DNA of 64,000 nucleotides from an uncultured Magnetospirillum sp. (GTDB taxonomy: Bacteria; Pseudomonadota; Alphaproteobacteria; Rhodospirillales; Magnetospirillaceae). The stretch covers positions 1-64,000 of the forward strand of contig NZ_CAINTR010000008.1 in the NCBI RefSeq assembly GCF_903853455.1, written 5' to 3'. Below the pieces are notes generated by a model. The model worked only from the letters and a program-made list of their open reading frames with translations, searched no databases and was not told the DNA's origin. The translations under genes were made by a program, and so were the position numbers. Positions within the stretch are counted from its first letter, which is position 1. Each line of letters begins with the position of its first letter. This document shows positions 8,512 through 17,281 of the stretch, piece after piece.

Positions 8512-9549
8512 ATGCTGCATTTATCAAAAAAACATCTTGTTTTAGTTGCCGGTCTTGTCGCCGCGATGACGGCGGTATCCGAGGCGGCCCTGGCCCAGAA
8601 GGGCAATCCGCTGGCCTGCGCCGGCCAAGCCGGTTCGCTGGCCCTGCCCTACCAGTCGACGGTTCCGGCCGGGTACGACCATGACCGCTTCGACACCGAA
8701 CCGAAGAGTCTGATGTTCACCTATGGTCCGTTCACCAGTTCGTTCGAAACCCCCGACGACGACCGGACGGATTCGCCCTACAAGGGGGTGCCCAAATGGG
8801 TCGCCTATGAAATGCGGGCCTTGCTGGGCGAAGACGGCAAGCCCATCCATCCCCAGGGCGCCAAGCGGCCGACCAAATGGTACGAGTTGGAAGACACCGC
8901 CTTCCTGTGGAGCGACAAGCCCGATATCCGCAAGCGGGGGATTGATCCGTCCTATCGCGGCTTCGCCGTCTTGTGGAATCGCGGCCACATGGCGGCCCGC
9001 AGCCACGCCAACCGCATCGCCTGGCAGGAGGGCTGCAACACCCACGTCTTCGTCAACGCCCTGCCCCAGTTCGCCGACATGAACCAGGGCGACTGGCTGG
9101 CGTTGGAGAACTATGCCATCGCGGCGGCCAACAAGTTCGGGCGAGTCTGGACCATCGCCGGGCCGATCTTCGAACCCGAGCGGGAGATCGACATGATCGG
9201 TGCGCCGGGGACCGTTCCGGTCGCGATTCCCCATGCCCTGTTCAAGATTCTGGCGGTGGAGATCGGGGGCAAGGTCGAGGCCCGCGCCTTCATCTTTCCC
9301 CAGGCCGACGAGGATCAGCGCGGCGTTTACCGCAAATGCGCCGGCACGCCCCAGGCGAAATACGACCTGACGCGCTACGCCGCCACGGTCTCCGAGGTCG
9401 AGCAGGCCACCGGGCTGCGCTTCTTCAACGCCCTGCCGGAGCCGGACCGCAAGCGGCTCGACGCCAAGTCCGCCACCGGACCTTGGCCCATGGAAACCCG
9501 CTATTACGATGATCGTTGCGGCGGCAAGGGCGACGACGAGGACGGCTGA
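8512..9549 (+). CDS. Secreted DNA/RNA non-specific endonuclease (NUC1 family)
   Basis: A 345-residue protein of the Serratia nuclease / EndoG family, which cleaves DNA and RNA with a beta-beta-alpha-metal site. The chosen ATG gives a clean signal peptide (charged MLHLSKKH, hydrophobic core, AALAQ cleavage region), so export is likely; an upstream ATG would bury it. The active-site block is NRGHMAARSH (156-165) with the catalytic histidine at 159, followed by FVNALPQFADMNQGDWLALE, which carries the metal-binding asparagine. The usual motif is DRGH; here the first residue is asparagine. A role in nutrient scavenging, biofilm DNA turnover or competition is inference. Confidence 0.85.
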   Translation: MLHLSKKHLVLVAGLVAAMTAVSEAALAQKGNPLACAGQAGSLALPYQSTVPAGYDHDRFDTEPKSLMFTYGPFTSSFETPDDDRTDSPYKGVPKWVAYEMRALLGEDGKPIHPQGAKRPTKWYELEDTAFLWSDKPDIRKRGIDPSYRGFAVLWNRGHMAARSHANRIAWQEGCNTHVFVNALPQFADMNQGDWLALENYAIAAANKFGRVWTIAGPIFEPEREIDMIGAPGTVPVAIPHALFKILAVEIGGKVEARAFIFPQADEDQRGVYRKCAGTPQAKYDLTRYAATVSEVEQATGLRFFNALPEPDRKRLDAKSATGPWPMETRYYDDRCGGKGDDEDG

Positions 9550-9562
9550 TGGTCGAGCCTTT

Positions 9563-9705
9563 GCGACGGAGCGCAGCGACTATGCCCATTGAGGGCGCGC
9601 CGCCGCCGGCTTCGCCGACAGACATATGAATGCACGCCTGCGCGTGCGTGCGGCGAAAGCCAAGGGTCACGGAAGTGGCCCGCCCGGCGCTTGAGGGGCA
9701 TAAAG
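9563..9705 (+). repeat. Intergenic repeat, family 2, copy A
   Basis: Contains the family core GCGAAAGCCAAGGG, a small variable stem (TCAC/GTGG-like), then GCCCGGCGCTTGAGGGGCATAAA, preceded by a GAGGGCGCGC block. Other copies lie at 18028-18232, 35398-35520 and 39012-39139. This copy lies between the convergent nuclease and fabI genes and ends directly before a terminator-like hairpin. An internal GC-rich hairpin segment appears near 9630-9650. Confidence 0.75.
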
Positions 9706-9709
9706 AGAG

Positions 9710-9737
9710 TCGGGGCGAGCGTTTCCGCTCGCCCCGA
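9710..9737 (-). terminator. Strong hairpin terminator after fabI
   Basis: TCGGGGCGAGCG and CGCTCGCCCCGA form a perfect 12-base stem around a TTTC loop, five bases after the fabI stop. Read in the fabI direction, it is followed by ACTCTCTTTAT, a moderately T-rich tail. It may also stop transcription coming from the nuclease gene. Confidence 0.7.
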
Positions 9738-9741
9738 TCCG

Positions 9742-10542
9742 TCAGCCGACGATGTGGGCACCGCCATCGATGAACAAGGTGGTGCCGGTCACCGACTTGG
9801 CCACGTCGCTGACCAGATAGGCGGCGAACGAACCGCAATCGTTGATGTCGGCCAGCTGATGGGTCGGCGCCTTGGCGGCGGCGGCGTCCATCAACTCGTC
9901 GAAGCGGTCGATGCCCGACGCGGCGCGAGTCTTCAACGGCCCCGGCGACAGGGTCAGGACACGGATGCCCTTGGGGCCCAGCTCGTGCGCCAGGTATTTG
10001 GTGGTGCTCTCCAACGCCGCCTTGACCGGTCCCATGACGTTGTAATGCTCGACCACCTTGCGGCCGCCGTAGAACGACACGGTGATCAGGGCGCCGCCGT
10101 TGGTCATCAGCGGCTCGGCCAGCTTGGCGCAGCGGATGAACGAGAAGCACGACACGTCCATGGCCAGGGCGAAGCCCTCGCGCGAGCAATCGACCACCCG
10201 GCCGTGCAGATCGTCGCGATTGGCGTAGGCGATGGAGTGGATGACGAAGTCCAGACGGCCCCATTTCTCCTCGATGGTCTTGAACACCGCCTCGAGCTGC
10301 CCTTCCTCGCGCACGTCGCAGGGCATGATGATGGGGGCGTGCAGCTGCTCGGCAAGCGGCCGCACATACTTGTCGCTCTTTTCGTTGAGATAGGTGATGG
10401 CCAGTTCGGCGCCGTAAGCATGGCAATGGCGGGCGATGCCATAGGCGATGCTCTGGTCGTTGGCGATGCCGATCACCAGCCCCTTCTTGCCCCGGAGGTC
10501 CAGCAACTTGAGCGGAGTGGCGGCGGCGGAAATTTCATTCAT
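9742..10542 (-). CDS. fabI: Enoyl-[acyl-carrier-protein] reductase (NADH)
   Basis: A 266-residue FabI that reduces trans-2-enoyl-ACP in the last step of fatty-acid elongation. It has the atypical dinucleotide site GIANDQSIAYGIA, HSIAYANRDDL, and the FabI catalytic arrangement YNVMGPVKAALE (tyrosine, six residues, lysine). DCGSFAAYLVSDVAKSVTGTTLFIDGG closes the fold. GAAGGA lies upstream of the ATG, and a well-spaced promoter is visible at 10578-10606. It is transcribed alone and ends at a strong hairpin. Confidence 0.93.
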   Translation of the reverse strand: MNEISAAATPLKLLDLRGKKGLVIGIANDQSIAYGIARHCHAYGAELAITYLNEKSDKYVRPLAEQLHAPIIMPCDVREEGQLEAVFKTIEEKWGRLDFVIHSIAYANRDDLHGRVVDCSREGFALAMDVSCFSFIRCAKLAEPLMTNGGALITVSFYGGRKVVEHYNVMGPVKAALESTTKYLAHELGPKGIRVLTLSPGPLKTRAASGIDRFDELMDAAAAKAPTHQLADINDCGSFAAYLVSDVAKSVTGTTLFIDGGAHIVG

Positions 10543-10577
10543 GACGGATCAATCCTTCGATGATCATTGTGCATTGC

Positions 10578-10606
10578 AGCATAGGCGGGTGCCGTCCATT
10601 CCTCAA
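10578..10606 (-). promoter_or_regulatory. Sigma-70-like promoter for fabI
   Basis: On the minus strand TTGAGG (10606-10601) and TATGCT (10583-10578) are separated by exactly 17 bases, about 35 bases upstream of the fabI start. The boxes match the housekeeping consensus at most positions. Confidence 0.5.
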
Positions 10607-10754
10607 GTGGTATGACCCCGGTCGTTACCAATTTCGCACATTGGTCACATTTCATTTCCGGGCCGTGCGCCTCTAATATTCTTTAGGGGATCGTTAAACG
10701 CCTACCCCTATGGTATTGGATCAACGAGGACTCACGAGCGGGAATCCAGAACGG

Positions 10755-12437
10755 ATGGACGCACCAGGCGACAGACAACGGAACCGCGCCGCCTTTGGGG
10801 GCCGGGTTACCGTGACATTGGGCCAAGAGGGGCTGGCCGCCTTTCCCGGCCCGGCCGTGGTGCTCGACCGCGACGGCCACATCGTCGCCAGCAACGGCCG
10901 CGCCGAGACCCTGGCCGCCGCCATCGCCCAAGGCCGGCTGACCTGCCTGCCGGAATTGCTCGCGGCGCCGGGCGCCACCTCGGTGGAAAGCCTGCCGGTG
11001 CCCAGCGGCGGCACCATGATCCTGGATCTGGTCTCCCTGCCAGCCGAAAACGGCCAGATGGTGGTGCTGGCCCGCGACGTGACCCTGGAACGCAACCTGC
11101 GTGCCGCCCTGGTGGAATCGCGGCAGCGTTACAAGGACTTGGTGGAAATCTCCAGCGACTTCGCCTGGGAGATCGGCCCCGACGGCCGCTTCGTCTTCGT
11201 CAGCCCCAAGGGCGCCATGGGCTTCGCCGCCGACGAGCTGGTCGGGCGCCGGCCGGCCGATTTCATTCTCTGCGAGGAAGGCGGCCAGGGCACCGTGCCG
11301 TTCGAGACCAATGTGGAGATGGAGGACGTCGAGGTCTGGATGCGCCAAAGCGACCACACCCAGGTCTGCCTGCTGGCCTCGGCCACCCCCATCCGAGGCG
11401 AGCGAGGGGAATGGCGCGGCGCCCGCGGCGTCTGCCGCGACGTCACCCAGGAGCGGCTGCGCGACGCCGCCCTGTCGCGCGCCAACAACCGCGAGCGGCT
11501 GCTGGGCTACATCGTGCGCACCATCCGCGACGAGGTCGATCCCGCCGACATGCTGAAGACGGCGGCGGAGGCCACGGCGCGGGCGCTGGGCGCCTCCGGC
11601 TGCCAGATTTTCCGCATCCTGCCCGAAAACTCCGATTTCGAACTCTCGGCGCTGTCGGGCACCGCCGGAGACGAAAAGCCGGTGCTGGACTCCTTCCTGG
11701 GCTCCGACCACTTCGACGCCGATCTCGACGATTGGCGGGTGCTGGCCACCGTCTGCCGCTATCGCCACTCCATCAACGGCGCCGTGCTGCTGTGGCGGGG
11801 CCAGGACCGCCCCGCCTGGAGCGACGACGACCGCCTGCTGATCGACGACGTCGCCAATCAGGTCGGACTGGCGGCCGAGCAGATCACCAACCACGAACGG
11901 GTGGTCAAGCTGTCGCGCACCGATGGGCTGACCAGCCTGTTCAACCGCCGCGCCTTCTTCGACGAGATCGCCCGCCGCTTCGGTCGCCTGGCCCGCGAAG
12001 GCAAACCGGCCACCCTGATCTATGTGGATCTCGACAACTTCAAGGCGGTCAACGACGTCCACGGCCATCAGCGCGGCGATCACGCCCTGCTGGCGGTGCG
12101 CGACCTGCTGCGCCTGCACACCCGACCCATCGACCTGGTGGCGCGGCTGGGTGGCGACGAATTCGCCATCTGGCTGGAAGGCGCCGGCGAGGAGATCGCG
12201 GTGCAGCGCTGCCAAGACCTGCTGACCGCCGGCAAGATCGAGTTGGACCCTTTCTCGGGCAGCCCGGACAAGCCGCTGCACTTTTCCCTGGGGGTGGCGG
12301 TGCATGCGGGCGGCAGCCGTGAGACCATCGAGGAGTTGATCGTACGCGCCGACAAGGCCATGTATGAGGTCAAGCGAAGCGGCAAAGGCGCCTGGCGGCT
12401 GGCGCCCGCCATCGGCGCCGAAGGGGAAGAGGCGTGA
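10755..12437 (+). CDS. PAS-GAF diguanylate cyclase
   Basis: About 560 residues. An N-terminal PAS-like region (FPGPAVVLDRDGHIVASNGRAE) is followed by a second PAS with the linker YKDLVEISSDFAWEIGPDGRFVFVS, then a GAF-like region (MLKTAAEATARALGASGCQIF) and a C-terminal GGDEF domain. The signature LGGDEFAIW is intact (GGDEF at 466-470) and an RxxD inhibitory site lies five residues before it (457-460), so it should make c-di-GMP with product feedback. No membrane segment is seen, so it is probably cytoplasmic. The start is uncertain; an ATG at 10710 is possible, and neither has a strong ribosome site. It is coupled to the next gene. Confidence 0.88.
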   Translation: MDAPGDRQRNRAAFGGRVTVTLGQEGLAAFPGPAVVLDRDGHIVASNGRAETLAAAIAQGRLTCLPELLAAPGATSVESLPVPSGGTMILDLVSLPAENGQMVVLARDVTLERNLRAALVESRQRYKDLVEISSDFAWEIGPDGRFVFVSPKGAMGFAADELVGRRPADFILCEEGGQGTVPFETNVEMEDVEVWMRQSDHTQVCLLASATPIRGERGEWRGARGVCRDVTQERLRDAALSRANNRERLLGYIVRTIRDEVDPADMLKTAAEATARALGASGCQIFRILPENSDFELSALSGTAGDEKPVLDSFLGSDHFDADLDDWRVLATVCRYRHSINGAVLLWRGQDRPAWSDDDRLLIDDVANQVGLAAEQITNHERVVKLSRTDGLTSLFNRRAFFDEIARRFGRLAREGKPATLIYVDLDNFKAVNDVHGHQRGDHALLAVRDLLRLHTRPIDLVARLGGDEFAIWLEGAGEEIAVQRCQDLLTAGKIELDPFSGSPDKPLHFSLGVAVHAGGSRETIEELIVRADKAMYEVKRSGKGAWRLAPAIGAEGEEA

Positions 12438-13705
12438 CCGGATTCTTGAAGCGACTGTTCGGCGGCGGCACCCGGCCGTTGGACTATGATCGGGCCAAGG
12501 AGCTGGCGGCCCACCCCGACGCCAAGGTCCGGGCCGATCTGGCTGATCGCACCGACGTCAAATCCGAGATTCTGTATTTCCTCGCCGAGGACGGCGACCC
12601 CGAGGTGCGCCGCCGGGTCGCCGCCAACGCCCATGCTCCCGCCCAGGCCAACCTGCTGCTGGCCGCCGATCCGAACGACGCGGTGCGCGGCGACCTGGCG
12701 GCCAAGATCGCCCGCGTCGCCCCCGGCTTGTCGGCCCACGAGCAGGACCGCCTGCGCCGCGTCACCTACGAGGCGCTGGAGGTGCTGGCCCGCGACCAGA
12801 TTCCCAAGGTTCGCCAGATCCTGGCCGAGGCGCTGAAGGATGTGGCCCAGGCCCCGCCCGACGTCATCCGCCGGCTGGCCCGCGACGCCGAACTGGTGGT
12901 GGCCGGTCCGGTGCTGCAGTATTCGCCGGTGCTGAACGACGAGGATCTGCTGGAGATCATCGGCGCCAACCCCATCCCGGGGGCGCTGGCCGCCATTTCG
13001 CGGCGCTCGGTGGTCAATGTGCGAGTCTGCGACGCCATCGCCGCCACCGAGGATGTGGACGCCATCGCCATCCTGCTGGGCAACCCCTCGGCCCAGATCC
13101 GGGAAGAAACCCTGGACCGTCTGGCCGACCGCGCCACCAACATCGAGGCCTGGCACAAGCCCTTCGTCGAACGGCCGAAATTGTCGGCCAAGACGGCGAC
13201 CAAGCTGGCCCGTTTCGTCGCCGCCAGCCTGCTGCAAACCCTGGCGGCGCGCCAGGACCTCGGCCCCGAGGCCGCCGCCGCCGTGGCGGCGGTGGTGGCC
13301 CGGCGCATCGACGAGATCGAAGGCGCCGCCGAGCCCAAGGGCGTTTCCGACGAGGCCGCCCTGCTGGCCCGGATTCGCGCCATGAACACTGCCGGGCAAC
13401 TGGACGAGGGCGTCATCGGCGCGGCGCTGGCCTCGGGCGACGCCTCCTTCGTGGTGGCCGCCCTGGCCGAGCTGGCCGCGTTGTCGCCCCGGCTGATCCG
13501 CAAGGTGGTGGACACCCAGAGCGCCAAGGGAATCGTCGCGGTGGGCTGGAAGGCCGGCATGTCGGCCGACCTTGCCGCCCATCTCCAGATCAAACTGCTG
13601 CGGCTGCCGGTCAGCAAGATTCTCAATCCCAAGACCGGCGGCGATCATCCGCTGACCGAGGACGAGATGGAGTGGCAGCTGGAATTCTTCGGCGCCCAGG
13701 GATAG
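12434..13705 (+). CDS. DUF2336 family protein
   Basis: A 423-residue, helix-rich, HEAT-like protein (DYDRAKELAAHPDAKVRADLADRTD, then DPEVRRRVAANAHAP and similar repeats) matching DUF2336, a family largely confined to alphaproteobacteria. It starts with GTG overlapping the TGA of the diguanylate cyclase gene, so translation is coupled and a shared c-di-GMP-related role is plausible. No catalytic motif is visible. The C-terminal part (LTEDEMEWQLEFFG) is typical of the family's end. Function is unknown; a scaffold or regulator is inference. Confidence 0.8.
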   Translation: MTGFLKRLFGGGTRPLDYDRAKELAAHPDAKVRADLADRTDVKSEILYFLAEDGDPEVRRRVAANAHAPAQANLLLAADPNDAVRGDLAAKIARVAPGLSAHEQDRLRRVTYEALEVLARDQIPKVRQILAEALKDVAQAPPDVIRRLARDAELVVAGPVLQYSPVLNDEDLLEIIGANPIPGALAAISRRSVVNVRVCDAIAATEDVDAIAILLGNPSAQIREETLDRLADRATNIEAWHKPFVERPKLSAKTATKLARFVAASLLQTLAARQDLGPEAAAAVAAVVARRIDEIEGAAEPKGVSDEAALLARIRAMNTAGQLDEGVIGAALASGDASFVVAALAELAALSPRLIRKVVDTQSAKGIVAVGWKAGMSADLAAHLQIKLLRLPVSKILNPKTGGDHPLTEDEMEWQLEFFGAQG

Positions 13706-13749
13706 GGCGAGGGGTTATGCCCCGTCAGGCCTCTGAATCACGTGATGTC

Positions 13750-13851
13750 GTCATGCGCGGGCTCGTCCCGCGTATCCACGCCCATCCGCCCCTCGGACGC
13801 CGGTGCTATGGCACGGCGTGGATGGCCGGGACTTAAGCCCGGCCATGACGA
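13750..13851. repeat. Intergenic inverted-repeat element, family 1, copy 2
   Basis: GTCATGCGCGGGCTCGTCCCGCGTATCCACGC at one end and GCGTGGATGGCCGGGACTTAAGCCCGGCCATGACG at the other, each arm able to form a hairpin. It lies between the convergent DUF2336 and chemoreceptor genes, where it could act as a bidirectional terminator. Confidence 0.8.
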
Positions 13852-13896
13852 CGGTATGATTCATATCATGAGAAGAGATATCCGAACGCCGTAGCG

Positions 13897-15606
13897 TCAG
13901 GCCTGACGGATGCCGGAAAGGAAGCGGTCGACTTCGCTGCGCAGGGTACTCGCCTGCTGTTGCAGGGCCTCGACGGCGCCGAGCACGTCCTTGGCGGAAC
14001 GGTCGGTCTCGAGGATGGTCTGCGACACCCCGGTGATGTTCTCGTAGACGTAATTGGTTCCCGAAGCGGCGTGGTCGATGTTGCGCGCGATTTCCTGGGT
14101 CGCGGCCCCCTGCTCCTCGATGGCGGCGGCGATGGTGGTGGTGATGCCGTCCATGGACGAGATGGTGGTGCCGATGCCGCGGATGGCGCGGACCGTCTTG
14201 TCGGTTTCCTGCTGGATGGTGTTGATCTGGGTCGAAATGTCCTCGGTGGCGCCCACGGTCTGGCGGGCCAGATTCTTGACCTCCGAGGCCACCACCGCGA
14301 AGCCCTTGCCGGCCTCGCCGGCACGGGCCGCCTCGACGGTGGCGTTCAGCGCCAGCAGGTTGGTCTGCTCGGCGATGCCGGTGATCATCTCGATGATCTC
14401 GCCGATCTTGTCGGCCGCCCCGGCCAGACTCTGAACCCTGGTGTTGACGGAGTTGGCCTCCTTGGTCGCCGAGGCCGCCACCTTGTTGGACATCCCCACC
14501 TGCTGGGCGATCTCGTTGATGGACGCCGTCAGCTCCTCGGCGGCGGCGGCGACCATGCGCACGTTCTCGTTGGCTTCGCTGGCCTGGGTGGCCGCCGAAT
14601 TGGACCGCTCCAACGCCTGATCGGCCGAGTCCACCATGCTGCGCGCCGTATGAATCATCTGCTGCGCCGAGGAGGCGACGGAATCCAGCACCGCCGTCAC
14701 CGCCTTGTCGAACCCGGCGATCAAATCCTCCAGCCGGTGCATGCGGGCCTCGCGCGCGGTGGCGGCGGCACGGGCCTCCTGCTCCATCTGCTGCTTGGCG
14801 ATGGTGTTGTCCTTGAACACCTGGACGGCGCGGGCGATGTCGCCGACCTCGTCCTGGCGTTCCAGCGCCGGCACCGTGATGGACACGTCGCCACCAGCCA
14901 GTTGGTTCATGCGCCGGGTCATGTCTTCGATGGGATCGGCGATGATCCCCTTGAGAATCCAACGCACGCCGATCACAGCCAGAATGGTGGCGGTGACGCC
15001 GCCCAGGATCAGCCAGGTCAGCACCCGGTTGAGGCGCGCCTCGGACTCGGTGGTGGACAGCGACGACGACAGGACGGCGATGACGTCGCCATCCTGCATG
15101 CCCATGCCGCCGTGACAGCTGTGACAGATTTCTTCCTTGGCGCCGTCGGTGACGCCCAGCACGATGGGCAGGGAATAGCGGTAGAAACCGTCGTCGGTGA
15201 AGCGGCTGACCGGCACCTTGGTGGCGAAGGCCTCGCGGTCGACGTCGTCCCGCGGCAGCTTGGGCGGCCGATTGAAGTCAAGCTCCTTCATATAATCCAC
15301 GACGTGCGGACCCCAAGCGCTCCACACCTTGCCGGGATAGTGAATGTTACGGCTGTCGAACCAGTTGTTGAAAACAGTGATGCCGATATTGTCGGCGTCT
15401 TCCGGCCGCTTGGCCATGACGTTCAGAATCAGGGCGTGCAACGAGGTCATCTCGTTGGCGGAGAGTTGCTGAAGCTGGCGCTCCATCTCCGCGCGCTCGA
15501 AGCGAGCGATGGTGGTCACCACGCTTGCAATCAAGGCGATGACGCCCAATCCAACGATAAGCATGAAACGGCTCGATAGCCGCAAATTGCTCCAAGCGTG
15601 CGACAC
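13897..15606 (-). CDS. Methyl-accepting chemotaxis protein with a haem-c motif in its sensor domain
   Basis: About 569 residues. A first membrane segment (about 14-33) leads to a periplasmic domain of the DUF3365/Tll0287-like type. Near its end is CHSCHGG, a CxxCH haem-c attachment motif (C161, C164, H165). A second membrane segment (about 195-217), a HAMP domain and the methyl-accepting signalling domain follow (EIIEMITGIAEQTNLLALNATVEAARAGEAGKGFAVVASEVKNLA, full hairpin tip). The likely ligand or redox input is sensed through a covalent haem and passed to CheA/CheW. The GTG at 15606 has GGAG five bases ahead; an ATG at 15663 is an alternative. Confidence 0.88.
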   Translation of the reverse strand: MSHAWSNLRLSSRFMLIVGLGVIALIASVVTTIARFERAEMERQLQQLSANEMTSLHALILNVMAKRPEDADNIGITVFNNWFDSRNIHYPGKVWSAWGPHVVDYMKELDFNRPPKLPRDDVDREAFATKVPVSRFTDDGFYRYSLPIVLGVTDGAKEEICHSCHGGMGMQDGDVIAVLSSSLSTTESEARLNRVLTWLILGGVTATILAVIGVRWILKGIIADPIEDMTRRMNQLAGGDVSITVPALERQDEVGDIARAVQVFKDNTIAKQQMEQEARAAATAREARMHRLEDLIAGFDKAVTAVLDSVASSAQQMIHTARSMVDSADQALERSNSAATQASEANENVRMVAAAAEELTASINEIAQQVGMSNKVAASATKEANSVNTRVQSLAGAADKIGEIIEMITGIAEQTNLLALNATVEAARAGEAGKGFAVVASEVKNLARQTVGATEDISTQINTIQQETDKTVRAIRGIGTTISSMDGITTTIAAAIEEQGAATQEIARNIDHAASGTNYVYENITGVSQTILETDRSAKDVLGAVEALQQQASTLRSEVDRFLSGIRQA

Positions 15607-15785
15607 GGACACTCCAATCCGATCACGCGGCCGGAAAAGCCCGACCGCGACGCCCCTAAACATTCCCCAAGAAGAAGACTATTACGAACGGTGCGAAAAG
15701 AAAATACCGCCCATTCAGCAGATCGCGGAAAAGCCTTGGCGCGCGGTGGTCAACCGCGCGCCTTCGGGCCTGGAATTGAAGTCTT

Positions 15786-16658
15786 CTAAACTCGCACCAA
15801 GGCTTCGTAGTCGGCAATCAGCTGCCGGGTGATCTCGCCCGGCGTGAAGGTATAGCTGCCGATCTCACGCACCGGGGTGACCTCGGCGGCGGTCCCGGTC
15901 AGGAAACACTCGCTGGCCTTGGCCATTTCCTCGGGCAGGATGGCCCGCTCCACCACCGTGATCCCGCGCGCCTTGGCCAGGTCGATCACGGTCTGGCGGG
16001 TGATGCCGTTGAGGAAGCAATCGGGCAGCGGCGTATGAAGCTCGTTGCCGAACACGAAGAACACGTTGGCGCCGGTAGCCTCGGCGACTTGGCCGCGCCA
16101 GTCGAGCATGAGAGAATCCTCGTAGCCGTCGCCCTCGGCCTTGTGCTTGCTCATGGTGCAGATCATGTAGAGACCGGCGGCCTTGGCCTGGGTCGGGGCG
16201 GTCTCCGGGTGCGGCCGCTTCCAGCTCGACACGTTGAGGCGGATGCCGCGCATGCGGGCTTCCGGGCTCCAATAGCTGGGCCAGCTCCAAGTGGCGATGG
16301 CGACCCGGATCTTGCTGGTCTGGGCGGCGACGCCCATCATCTCGCTGCCGCGCCACGCCACCGGGCGGACATAGCCTTCGACGATGTTGTTGGCCTTGAT
16401 GGTGGCGTTGGTCGCAGCATTGATCTCCTCCACCGAGTACGGAATCTCGAAGCCCAGGATGCGGCCCGAATCGATCAGGCGCTGGGAGTGTTCGCGCAGC
16501 TTGAACACCTTGCCGTGATAGACCCGCTCGCCCTCGAATACGCACGAACCGTAATGCAGACCATGGGTCAGGACGTGGATGCCGGCGCTTCGCCAGTCAA
16601 CCAGCTTGCCGTCGAACCAGATGAAGCCGTCGCGGTCGTCGAAGGGAGAAACTGCCAT
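15786..16658 (-). CDS. ilvE: Branched-chain amino acid aminotransferase
   Basis: A 290-residue class IV PLP aminotransferase that interconverts branched-chain amino acids and their keto acids. FIWFDGKLVDWRSAGIHVLTHGLHYGSCVFEGERVY is the classic N-terminus. The PLP lysine lies in APTQAKAAGLY, and EATGANVFFV and LTGTAAEVTPV are the cofactor-phosphate and carboxylate-binding loops. Length and motifs fit bacterial IlvE; a D-amino acid aminotransferase is less likely given EGER and the overall sequence. It is divergent from the marR gene, sharing about 120 bases of regulatory DNA. Confidence 0.92.
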   Translation of the reverse strand: MAVSPFDDRDGFIWFDGKLVDWRSAGIHVLTHGLHYGSCVFEGERVYHGKVFKLREHSQRLIDSGRILGFEIPYSVEEINAATNATIKANNIVEGYVRPVAWRGSEMMGVAAQTSKIRVAIATWSWPSYWSPEARMRGIRLNVSSWKRPHPETAPTQAKAAGLYMICTMSKHKAEGDGYEDSLMLDWRGQVAEATGANVFFVFGNELHTPLPDCFLNGITRQTVIDLAKARGITVVERAILPEEMAKASECFLTGTAAEVTPVREIGSYTFTPGEITRQLIADYEALVRV

Positions 16659-16771
16659 GGGAATGTCCGTCCGGAAAGAGGTGGGAAGGGGGCCGAAAGT
16701 GTGGGTGGCGGGGGTGGAGACGACTGAAAATTACCATTCGCTCTTGCATGGCGTAACATTTTTAGGGCATA

Positions 16772-16792
16772 TATGTCAATATGACTGACATA
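16772..16792. promoter_or_regulatory. Inverted repeat across the marR start codon, probable operator
   Basis: TATGTCA (16772-16778) and TGACATA (16786-16792) form a perfect inverted repeat with a seven-base spacer, and the marR ATG (16781) lies inside it. Size and position fit an autoregulatory site for a dimeric MarR-type repressor that would also affect the downstream response regulator and perhaps ilvE. The palindrome is seen; binding is inferred. Confidence 0.5.
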
Positions 16793-17281
16793 AAAACCGG
16801 CTTCAATCCCCTTTTTCTCCGCGAGGAGGAACTGCGCCAAGGCATCGAACTGCTGTTCTTCGCCTATCGCGACTTCACCGCCGAACCCGACGCCATCCTG
16901 GCGGAATACGGCTTCGGCCGAGCCCATCATCGCGTCATCTATTTCGTCGGCCGCCATCCCGGCATCACCGTCAGCGAGCTGCTGGAGATCCTGCGCATCA
17001 CCAAGCAGAGCCTGTCGCGGGTGCTGGGCCAGCTGGTGCGGGAAAAATTCATCACCCAGCGGCCGGGAAGCCGTGATCGCCGCCAGCGCCTGCTGGAGCT
17101 GACCGAGAAGGGAATCGAGTTGGAACGCCAGTTGACCGAGCGCCAGCGCGCCCGCATCGCCAAGACCTATCGCGAGGCCGGGGCGGAATCGGTCGAAGGC
17201 TTCCGCAAGGTGCTGCTGGGCCTGGTGGAAGAGGCCGACCGGACGCGCTTTCCGTCCCGCCCCCAGCAACGGCGGGGATGA
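16781..17281 (+). CDS. MarR family transcriptional regulator
   Basis: A 166-residue winged-helix regulator. The recognition region runs through HHRVIYFVGRHPGITVSELLEILRITKQSLSRVLGQLVREKFITQ, with the wing GSRDRRQRLLELTEKG, as in MarR proteins. It overlaps the next gene by four bases (ATGA), so it forms an operon with the response regulator. No ribosome-binding site is obvious and the start codon lies within a palindrome, suggesting autoregulation. The ligand is unknown. Confidence 0.88.
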   Translation: MTDIKTGFNPLFLREEELRQGIELLFFAYRDFTAEPDAILAEYGFGRAHHRVIYFVGRHPGITVSELLEILRITKQSLSRVLGQLVREKFITQRPGSRDRRQRLLELTEKGIELERQLTERQRARIAKTYREAGAESVEGFRKVLLGLVEEADRTRFPSRPQQRRG

